Source: Bathynomus jamesi
Lineage: Eukaryota; Arthropoda; Malacostraca; Isopoda; Cirolanidae
Direction: 5' to 3'
Assembly (NCBI GenBank): GCA_023014485.1
Contig: JAJOZX010000937.1
Coordinates: 948,501-1,012,500, forward strand
DNA: 64,000 nt
Shown here: in pieces, positions 1-10,100 of the stretch
How positions within the stretch are numbered: position 1 is the first letter of the stretch
Layout: the number at the start of each line of letters is the position of its first letter
Translations under genes and position numbers: made by a program
Notes under the pieces: generated by a model
What the model was told of the DNA's origin: nothing
The model's input: the letters and a program-made list of their open reading frames with translations, nothing else
Databases searched by the model: none

Positions 1-3000
1 AACTTTTTTCAAAACTAACTTCTGTAATCTCTGGGGCGGTTGTCCCTCTTGGATGCAACCTATTGAAATTGTCTGAATACTGAAAATGGAACTTGAAACT
101 GCTTCAAGTAACTCTATAACTCTATAAACTCTCTCTAAACTCTCTCTTAATTTGCAAGTCAATTCAATTCAGTAATTGAAAAAAATTTGCAAAAAAAAAA
201 AAAAAAAATGTAACAATATTTCATTCTAATGTACACGAAGGTACGATACTATTATGTTTGATACATAAAATAAATTATTCTATACTGAATATAACAGTGA
301 AAATAACTCTCTTGAAATTAACTCTGTTACAATTAACTCTGTTACAATTAACTCTCTGTGTTACAATTAACTCTCTGTTAAAATTACTGTTTCAATAAAA
401 AAATGTATCACTGGTGTCTGAAATGTTCACTGTGTTTCTTGTAAATTCTGACTTGATACTAATTATTAACTGTTAATAATAGTGACTTTTGAAATGTTTA
501 TAAATTACTTAAAAAAAAATGTACTTAACAAAATTTTCTATGGGGAAAATCCTTGAGACGTGTCCTGAAGACGTCTTGTTGGCTACTTCTTCTTGGATGA
601 AAACTAGACGTGGAGAACTTGGAGTCGTGACACACCGGTCAAGGGTGGATGTTACGAACTAGAAGTCGTGACACGCCGGTCAAATGGTTTTATCCTGATG
701 CAGGGTAATTTCTATCTTGGCCAAAGAGTGGCCTCTTCTTAAAATAATCTTCTTCTTAAAGTAATCTTCTTCTTAAAGTAATCTTCTTCTTAAAGTAATC
801 TTCTTCTTAAAATAATCTTTTTATCCTGGTGCAGGGTAATTTCTATCTTGGCCAAAGAGTGCCACTTGTTAAACATCTTCTTGTTAAACATCTTCTGGTT
901 AAAATCTTCTGGTTAAACATCTTCTGGTTAAAATCTTCTTGTTAAACATCTTCTGGTTAAAATCTTCTGGTTAAAATCTTCTTGTTAAAAATCGTCTTCT
1001 TAAAAATATTCTTCGTAAAATCATCATCTTATCCTGGTATAGGGTCTTCTTATCCTGGTAAAGGGTCGCCAATTGTTAACCCCCCCTTTATGGCCCTGAG
1101 TCGGTTCGATTCGACGGGGGGGTTCTGGTTAGGAGGCAAGCAACGGATGTTTCTTCTTTATACTTTTCTATAATTCTTTTCTCTCGCTTATTAATTCTTC
1201 TCTTTTTATAATTCTCTGATACTTTCTCCCATACTAAAAATTATCGACTTTTCTCTTTTATAACTTGTCGACTTGACTGAGTTCCTGAAGAGAGCACGGC
1301 TCGAAGGGAAAAATAAAAACTTCTTTTACTTTGGTTTACTTCTCAAAAATTACAGTTAGTTCTCTGAATTTACAAGGGTAGAGGTTCGACCTCTTTCGAC
1401 CATGGCTCAGGCCGGAATCTAAAAATATTAAGAAGGCAAGGGGCCTCTGCCCCCTCCTAATGAGGTGCTAATATGAAGTCTAATGGAGAAGTGCCTTAAA
1501 TGAAGTAGCTTGATGAAGAAGTGACTGTAATTTTACAAAGATATGTATAATATAACCTAAATTTTTGGGGGAGGACAGTTGAAGGTTAAATTTCCCCCTT
1601 TTTAAACACATGATCAGATGTTTTAAAAGATTGCAAATTTCAAATTAAAAAATAAAATAAAAACTAATTTGTATTTTTTCGCCGAGTCTTCATTTATGAA
1701 GGCGATATCATTTCGTAATAGTACATAAGTACAATTTTGAGTACATGACTGAGTACGTATTAATTTTGGTACATTACAATTACGATTACAATTATGGATT
1801 ACAATTACCAATTAATTCATATTCACTCATTGTTTAATTACACTTCTATTAAAGTACATTCTTACATTATAAATTAAATCATTACATTTAATTACAGTTT
1901 CACTGAAGTACATTACAAGTTATTGTTAATTACAGTTAATTACAATTAAACAGTTACTACAACTTTGTTTTGTTTTTACAGTGTTTCTTATTAATAGACA
2001 ATTTAGATGTTGGAAATATAATACAAAGTACATGGGGCACATATGGTTTGGATTTATATACATAATATGTTATAAATTTGAAATCAGAGCGAACGGAGGT
2101 ATTTTTATCTTTGAGGCGCTCGAATCTGTTAGTCAGCGGAATTCGATAATTTAATCTCAGCATTTTTGAATATCTTGCGAGGGTTGAACGCACTTGAAAG
2201 TAAAATGAAAAAAATAATACGAGACGTATTTTTGCGTACTCGAACGAAGGCATAAAGTTTCGCGCCTCACAAATTGACACGAGTAAACATAGACTGATAA
2301 GTTGATAGGGCATAAGTAGACAATAGGTAGATAAATGAATAAGTAATAAAATTAATAAAGGATAGCGGTCAAGAAAGAACATGAATGTAAGAATGAGTAT
2401 GGTTCAATAATAATGTTTATGCTACATAACATATAAATAATGACTTCTATAGAGTGTTTCGTCCTTAGCATGATGTTAAAGAATTTTCATACATTGGATA
2501 CTAGATATATGATGAAGGGAAAATGTGACGTCATAGTTATTGAATTTTTACGTATAGTACAAATCATTGTTAGGAAGATTTACAAGAACAAATTAGAGAC
2601 AGAGTGGGAAACGTAAAGACAATAAAGTTATTTTATGACGTCATAGTGCATAAGTCATTATTACAAATCGAAATTCTATCCAAAACTCGCTTATGTGATT
2701 TTTGGTTTCTTATGTAAAAATGGACAATGAATTCATATAATGATGGTGTAGGAATTGTTCATTGTTCACTTTTTACATTACTCTCCCCTTTTAAAAATGA
2801 TATTTATACTATAATTTAATAGGGTACCATTAATACAATACAAATGAGAAAATAACAACTTAACAAGGTACCATTAATTACAATACAAATTTTATACAGA
2901 ACGATTTCGCGTGGTCGAGTACAATGCAGAGTATCCAAATTTTTAAAATGACACTTGCTTACAAAATATAAAAAAATCAAAGATTAATACTTTAGTTTAG

Positions 3001-4699
3001 ACAAACATTTAACAGGATTAATACATTAATTTAGACAACCAATTAAGTTAGACAAACAATGATATGGTTAAAATTTTGTACAAAATTTTAATTTTTTTCT
3101 GTGGGATAAATTATGTACATAATGAATAGGTAAAAGGGAAAAATGCAAATCGTACAATCTATAAACTAATTTTTATTGACTAGTGTAGGTAAAAATAGAA
3201 TTACGTAGTGGATGATGTATAGACCTGTGGTCTAGTGTGTATTTATGTTTATTGGGTACAAAGTGTGTATTTTATAAGTTCGAGAGACAGATTAGCTGAG
3301 AGGATTGTTAAATTAACTGTATAAATGCATGAGCAAAAATTTATATATAGTAAGCAAAAATGATTAAGATTAAATTACGCGCAATGAAATAGTTTATTGT
3401 GATATCCAATGATTTTAGCATGAGGTTTGTATATTAGTGTGCATACATGCATTTTTATTGATTGTTGTAGGTACAAATCGAATTACGTAGTGGATGATGT
3501 ATAGACCTGTGGTCAAATGTGTATTTGTGTGTATTAGGTACAAATTGTAGTGGTTGGTGATACGTCCAAAAGGAGAAAGGGGATTTATAGTTGAATAGTT
3601 GAAGTTGTACGTCAGTGTGCATACGTATCTATAAATATTGGTAAGAAGCATCTGTAGATGAGTGAGTCGGTACAATAGTATGTAGAATATGAGAGTAATT
3701 TGTTCATCCTGTGAAGAACTAGATCATTAGGGGTCATTGGTGGCTTAGGATTATATATATATATATTTACTTTAAGGAATAGATAAAACAACTTAATAAA
3801 TGCATGAACGAGAATTTATATATAGTAAGCAAAAATTATTAAGATTATAACGATGATGTTTGCGTACGAGTTTTAATGCAAAAGTGACTGAAGGGACGGA
3901 ACGTAAATGAATTCGAATATGTGTCAAAAGTAATAAAATTCAATTAGGATTATAGATTTTACATAATTAATCAGTTACACGTATAAGGTAATTAAAAAAA
4001 CGAACTTAGAGGACTTACAATTAATGAAAGTACATCTCACGGTTTTAAAATTGAATTTTGACACACAATTAATTTCGACTACTAAAATTCATAGCCATAT
4101 ACTGTAGTAGTATGTCAATTTGACTATAATTTTCGTTTGATACCTTACAAATGGTACAATAACAATTTAAGGACAGTTACTCACGATTAATTGAACAAAA
4201 GAAAAATAAAAATACAAATTAAAAATATGAATCAATTATGCATTTCAACGAGCTAAATACAATTTTATAATATTCTAAAAAAATAAGAGTAAATCGAGCC
4301 ATAGATGAGTTTCGACTAAGAATAAAAAAGTTATTGAAATGGAAGGGAAGCATTTCAAACAATCTTTTCTTTTAATAATTTCAATTGAATTTTACATTAA
4401 AAATTATTTTTATATAAAAGAAAATATTAAAAAAGGTTTAATAATTTTTGCAGGTTAAGTAGAAAAATCATACTCTTTCGTGAATGTTGATAGAATTTTG
4501 AATTATTTGATTTTTTTTTTTTCTGAAAACTTGTTTGCATATGACAAATACATCTGTTTTATTGTGTAGAAGTTTTATTAAAAATTAAATGACTGAAATT
4601 TAGGGTATGTGCGGTCATACGGGTAAATTTCCCGATCGTACAGAGCAGGATAAATTAGGTACATGATCGATTAATTGTTACGCTATTTCTGTCATCATA

Positions 4700-4917
4700 C
4701 AGTACTGGCCAAATTATTAGGAATTTTTTTAAAATTTCATTTTTTGGTATAAAATGTTAAATTAAACCAATTTTAAATGTTGAAAAGTTATTTATTTCTA
4801 CACAAGAATACATGGTCATTATTTAGCAATAGTTTAGTACTTACTTTGACCCACCTTAGCTGCCATAATGGCTGCGACACGCTTCGGCATGCCATGAATC
4901 AATTTTTTGCATAATTC
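4700..4917 (+). repeat. Left terminal inverted repeat of Tc1 element
   Basis: It begins CAGTACTGGCCAAATTATTA and pairs with 6228-6444 over about 218 bp with only a handful of differences. Its inner part (4834-4917) is an inverted copy of the transposase 3' coding end. Read on the minus strand it encodes GMPKRVAAIMAAKVGQSKY followed by a stop, with no frameshift. Confidence 0.93.
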
Positions 4918-5070
4918 TTTAGTCGAACGAATCGTGTTTGTTCGTCAGTTGTCGTGCGATGCGGGTGTGTTTCTCTTCTTTTACGTGTCATTGTAACTAC
5001 CGTTTAATTTAAGTAGTGTATTTACCCAATTTCGGCAATTATTTGTTACAGTTTTTAAGTGAATTTGAAA

Positions 5071-6310
5071 ATGGGGCGAAAGAATGACTTGAGTCCACGG
5101 AAAATTGGGCAAATACAGGTTTTATTAACTTCTTCTACATTTAAACAAAAGGAAATCGCTGCCAAACTCCATGTTTCACCACAGTCAGTACTTTGTATTA
5201 AGAAAAAAATGGTATTTGGAGAAAATGTAGGCCCCAAAAGGGTTGGAAGATGCGGCAGAAAAAGGGTAACGACTCCAAGAACTGATAGACAGATGCAATT
5301 TTGTCTCTTAGAAATAGAAGAGTTACTTGCAAAAACATTTCCAGTAGTCTAGCGGCTGATGGCATCAATATTAGTCGTAGAACAGTCAACAGGAGGCTTC
5401 TAACTGCCGGCTTCAAAGCCTACCGCCCAAGGAAGAAGCCCAGGCTCACTGAGGCTATGAAGAAGGCACGTTTTGCATGGGCAAAGGAACACATTAACTG
5501 GACTAGTGAGGATTGGGAACAGGTAAGAATAATATTTAACTGTTTAGTTGGGTATTTAACATTAAATAGAATGTTAATACAGTAAATACAGTATGCATAG
5601 AAGTGTATTTACAGTACGTGATAAAAACTGCAGTAAAAATATCTGTAAAGCAGCAAGTCATACTGTACTTCGTTTTAGCTGTACTTCATACGCTATGCAC
5701 TGACTCTTTCACAGGGCTTTCTTTGATTGCAGGTGGTGTTCTCCAATGAGTCAACGATTGCCGTGCTTGACGATCGTGTTCAAAGTGTAAGAAGGAGGCC
5801 TGGAGAAGAATTTTTGCCTGAGTGTCTGATGAAAACGGTGAAATTTCCACAAAAGATCATGGTTTGGGGAGCAATTTCTGTGTATGGAACTAGTCGTTTG
5901 AGCATTGTTGAGGGGAATATGAACCAAGTCAAGTATATAGAAGTACTAAGAGGACGTCTACTGCCTCAAATAAGGGAATGGTATGGTAATAGACGTTGGA
6001 TTTTTCAACAAGACTCAGCTCCATGCCACACGGCAAAGTCGGTTAAAAAAATGGTGTCATGAAAATAGTGTTCGGTTGCTCCCATGGGCTGGAAATTCTC
6101 CAGACATGAACCCAATCGAAAGTTTATGGTGTATTTTAAAGGACGTAATCCATGAAACGCCGATAACACAAAACACCAACTCATAGAGCGACTTATTCAA
6201 GTCTGGTTTCACTCTAAACGTATTAAGGAATTATGCAAAAAATTGATTCATGGCATGCCGAAGCGTGTCGCAGCCTTAAGGCAGCTAAGGGGGGTCAAAC
6301 TAAGTACTAA
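5071..6310 (+). pseudogene. Tc1-family transposase pseudogene
   Basis: The family cuts and pastes its own element at TA sites using a DDE catalytic triad. The start ATG at 5071 opens MGRKNDLSPRKIGQIQVLL, typical of the N-terminal paired-like helix-turn-helix domain. An AT-hook-like GRCGRKR follows at residues 59-65. A one-base loss near 5297 moves the frame into the second HTH (SRRTVNRRLL). A GT-AG intron at 5523-5732 separates WEQ from VVFSNES. The first catalytic position, normally Asp in this motif, is Asn (codon 5745-5747). The second Asp is in QQDSAPCHTAK (codon 6012-6014) and the Glu in NPIESLW (codon 6118-6120), with 34 residues between them once the frame is followed, hence DD34E. An extra A in the A7 run 6045-6051, another shift near 6170 and a lost base near 6275 break the rest. 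The ancestral stop is probably TAA 6308-6310. It cannot make active enzyme. Confidence 0.92.
5523..5732 (+). other. Probable spliceosomal intron in Tc1 transposase
   Basis: The 210-bp interval starts CAG|GTAAGAAT and ends TTGATTGCAG|G, matching canonical 5' and 3' splice sites. It interrupts the transposase exactly where the family motif continues: WEQ before and VVFSNES after, in phase 0. The sequence between has an in-frame stop at 5583-5585 and no similarity to transposase. Its length is a multiple of three, so the two exons are in the same frame. Confidence 0.8.
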
Positions 6311-6444
6311 ACTATTGCTAAATAATGACCATGTATTCTTGTGTAGAAATAAATAACTTTTCAACGTTTAAAATTGGTTTAATTTAACATTTTATACCAA
6401 AAAATGAAATTTTAAAAAAATTCCTAATAATTTGGCCAGTACTG
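6228..6444 (-). repeat. Right terminal inverted repeat of Tc1 element
   Basis: It is the reverse complement of the left repeat and ends GGCCAGTACTG. It overlaps the last codons of the transposase. Compared with the left arm it has lost one base near 6275 and has several substitutions at 6275-6300, so the C-terminal reading frame is broken here but not in the left arm's inverted copy. Confidence 0.92.
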
Positions 6445-7182
6445 TATAATCAAAATAATTATAAAATTCGTTAAAAACTTTTGTAAAAACGGTTTTGTTA
6501 CAATTAATGAATTACATAACTATATATTTATATACATAACAATGCATGAAAAGGGAAAGACAAATCAGTGAATTTCCGTCTTACAAACAAAAAAAGGTTA
6601 AACCAAAGACGCAACCCGGTCAATTCAGGTTGAATTTAATTCTCTTTTACAACACAAAAAAAGGTTGAATTAAATTCTTAAATTACATTTTCTTAAATTA
6701 AATTCTCTTAAATTACAAAGGAAAAGTTGAATTCAATTGACTGCATTGAAAACTAACTTGGGACTTGAAATAAAAATGACTTGGGATAAATCTCTCTGAC
6801 ATGGAATAAATCTCTCTAACTTGGAATAAATCTCTCCGACTTGGAATAAATCTCTCTGACTTCAAGTAAAACTCTGACTTGAGCTCTATCAAGTATTTCT
6901 ATAAAAATCTCTGGGGTGGTTGTCCATCTTGGCGCAACCTTCTGACTTGACCTCTTATCAAGTATTCTGAAACTAACTTGAAATTAACTAAAAATGGAAA
7001 ATGACTGCACTCGATCTTTATCAAGTGGAGACGATTAACCTCTGTTTTGGTTGACCCTCTTGGTGCACCTTCTGACTTGAAAAACTGACTTCAAAAAATG
7101 ACTTAAAAAAAAATTCAAAAATGACTTCAAAAAATGACTTCAAAAAAATGACAAAAAAAATGACTTGGGACTTGAAATAACT

Positions 7183-10100
7183 AACTTTTTTCAAAACTAA
7201 CTTCTGTAATCTCTGGGGCGATTGTCCCTCTTGGATCAACCTATTGAAATTGTCTGAATACTGAAAATGGAACTTGAAACTGCTTCAAGTAACTCTATAA
7301 CTCTATAAATCTCTCTAAAACTCTCTCTTAATTTGCAAGTCAATTCAATTCAGTAATTGAAAAAATTTGCAAAAAAAAAAAAAAAAAAAATGTAACAATA
7401 TTTCATTCTAATGTACACGAAGGTACGATACTATTATGTTTGATACATAAAATAAAATTATTCTATACTGAATATAACAGTGAAAATAACTGTCTTGAAA
7501 TTAACTCTGTTACAATTAACTCTGTTACATTTAACTCTCTGTGTTACAATTAACTCTGTTAAAATTACTGTTTCAATAAAAAAAATGTATCACTGGTGTC
7601 TGAAATGTTCAGTGTTTCTTGTAAATTCTGACTTGATACTAATTATTAACTGTTAATAATAGTGACTTTTCAAATGTTTATAAATTACTTAAAAACAAAA
7701 TGTACTTAACAAAATTTTCTATGGGGAAAATCCTTGAGACGTGTCCTGAAGACGTCTTGTTGGCTACTTCTTCTTGGATGAAAACTAGACGTGGAGAACT
7801 TGGAGTCGTGACACACCGGTCAAGGGTGGATGTTACGAACTAGAAGTCGTGACACGCCGGTCAAATGGTTTTATCCTGATGCAGGGTAATTTCTATCTTG
7901 GCCAAAGAGTGGCCTCTTCTTAAAATAATCTTCTTCTTAAAGTAATCTTCTTCTTAAAGTAATCTTCTTCTTAAAGTAATCTTTTTATCCTGGTGCAGGG
8001 TAATTTCTATCTTGGCCAAAGAGTGGCCACTTGTTAAACATCTTGTTAAACATCTTCTTGTTAAACATCTTCTTGTTAAAATCTTCTGGTTAAAATCTTC
8101 TGGTTAAACATCTTCTGGTTAAAATCTTCTTGTTAAACATCTTCTGGTTAAATTCTTCTGGTTAAACATCTTCTGGTTAAAATCTTCTTGTTAAACATCT
8201 TCTGGTTAAAATCTTCTGGTTAAAATCTTCTTGTTAAAAATCGTCTTCTTAAAAATATTCTTCGTAAAATCATCATCTTATCCTGGTATGGTCTTCTTAT
8301 CCTGGTAAAGAGTCGCCAATTGTTAACCCCCCCCTTTATGGCCCTGAGTCGGTTCGGATTGGACGGGGGGTTCTGGTTAGGAGGCAAGCAACGGATGTTT
8401 CTTCTTTATACTTTTCTATAATTCTTTTCTCTCGCTTATTAATTCTTCTCTTTTTAATTCTCTGATACTTTCTCCTATACTAAAAATTATCGACTTTTCT
8501 CTTTTATAACTTGTCGACTTGACTGAGTTCCTGAAGAGAGCACGGCTCGAAGGGAAAAATAAAAACTTCTTTTACTTTGGTTTACTTCTCAAAAATTACA
8601 GTTAGTTCTCTGAATTTACAAGGGTAGAGGTTCGACCTCTTTCGACCATGGCTCAGGCCGGAATCTAAAAATATTAAGAAGGCAAGGGGCCTCTGCCCCC
8701 TCCTAATGAGGTGCTAATATGAAGTCTAATGGAGAAGTGCCTTAAATGAAGTAGCTTGATGAAGAAATGACTGTAATTTTACAAAGATATGTATAATATA
8801 ACCTAAATTTTTGGGGGAGGACAGTTGAAGGTTAAATTTCCCCTCTTTTTAAACACATGATCAGATGTTTTAAAAGATTTCAAATTTCAAATTAAAAAAA
8901 TAAAATAACAAAAACTAATTTGTATTTTTCGCCGAGTCTTCATTTATGAAGGCGATATCATTTCGTATAGTACATAAGTACAATTTGAGTACATGACTGA
9001 GTACGTATTAATTTGGTTCATTACAATTACGATTACAATTATGGATTACAATTACCAATTAATTCATATTCACTCATTGTTTAATTACACTTCTATTAAA
9101 GTACATTCTTACATTATAAATTAAATCATTACATTTAATTACAGTTTCACTGAAGTACATTGCAAGTTATTGTTAATTACAGTTAATTACAATTAAACAG
9201 TTACTACAACTTTGTTTTGTTTTTTACAGTGTTTCTTATTAATAGACAATTTAGATGTTAGAAATATAATACAAAGTACATGGGGCACATATGGTTTGGA
9301 TTTATATACATAATATGTTATAAATTTGAAATCAGAGCGAACGGAGGTATTTTTATCTTTGAGGCGCTCGAATCTGTTAGTCAGCGGAATTCGATAATTT
9401 AATCTCAGCATTTTTGAATATCTTGCGAGGGTTGAACGCACTTGAAAGTAAAAATGAAAAAAATATACGAGACGTATTTTTGCGTTCTCGAGCGAAGGCA
9501 TAAAGTTTCGCGCCTCACAAATTGACACGAGTAAACATAGACTGATAAGTTGATAGGGCATAAGTAGACAATAGGTAGATGAATGAATAAGTAATAAAAT
9601 TAATAAAGGATAGCGGTCAAGAAAGAACATGAATGTAAGAATGAGTATGGTTCAATAATAATGTTTATGCTACATAACATATAAATAATGACTTCTATAG
9701 AGTGTTTCGTCCTTAGCATGATGTTAAAGAATTTTTCATACATTGGATACTAGATATATGATGAAGGGAAAATGTGACGTCATAGTTATTGAATTTTTAC
9801 GTATAGTACAAATCATTGTTAGGAAGATTTACAAGAACAAATTAGAGACAGAGTGGGAAACGTAAAGAGAATAAAGTTATTTATGACGTCATAGTGCATA
9901 AGTCATTATTACAAATCGAAATTCTATCCAAAACTCGCTTATGTGATTTTTGGTTTCTTATGTAAAAATGGACAATGAATTCATATAATGATGGTGTAGG
10001 AATTGTTCATTGTTCACTTTTTACATTACTCTCCCCTTTTAAAAATGATATTTATACAATAATTTAATAGGGTACCATTAATACAATACAAATGAGAAAA

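Larger units (their letters stand above)
4700..6444 (+). mobile_element. Tc1-like transposon (DD34E type), defective
   Basis: A 1745-bp insertion is present in unit 1 only. Comparison with the ten empty sites fixes its edges: the flank CATCA-TA-TAATC in other units becomes CATCA-TA, then the element from CAGTACTGGCC to GGCCAGTACTG, then TA-TAATC. It therefore has the TA target duplication (4698-4699 and 6445-6446) that marks the Tc1/mariner superfamily. It has terminal inverted repeats of about 218 bp and one broken transposase gene on the plus strand. Confidence 0.95.
1..7182. repeat. Macrosatellite unit 1 (Tc1 insertion)
   Basis: This unit is 7182 bp, or 5435 bp without the Tc1-like element and its duplicated TA. 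Landmarks: poly-A of 18 at 191-208; 17-bp repeat block about 735-820; 14-15-bp repeat block about 867-1000; C7/G7 hairpin 1078-1124; TGACGTCA at 2526 and 2636; Tc1 at 4700-6444; four 20-bp repeats from 6786; ATGACTTCAAAAA-type block about 7075-7165. It shares the variants GCGTACTCGAAC (about 2236) and ATAAATGAATAAG (about 2331) with unit 5. One G is missing inside the hairpin loop compared with most units. Confidence 0.95.

Noticed and set aside
181..208. Poly-A as the 3' tail of a LINE or SINE insertion
   Set aside because: No target duplication, reverse transcriptase remnant or SINE head can be seen next to it. The tract is a fixed part of every unit.
982..1173. Plus-strand frame of 63-92 codons with leucine/isoleucine-rich start
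   Set aside because: It is read out of the CTTCTTGTTAAA array and the C/G hairpin. Its end differs between units because C and G run lengths vary.
1060..1460. Possible tRNA or 5S rRNA gene in the GC-rich part of the unit
   Set aside because: GGTTCGA-like words are present, but I could not build an acceptor stem, D arm or anticodon arm. There is no 5S-like internal control region.
1957..2382. 141-codon minus-strand frame (also 145-151 codons in units 2 and 9)
   Set aside because: In most units it is split into two overlapping pieces by A-run length changes in the same place. There is no recognisable domain. The frame is not preserved, so it is not called a gene.
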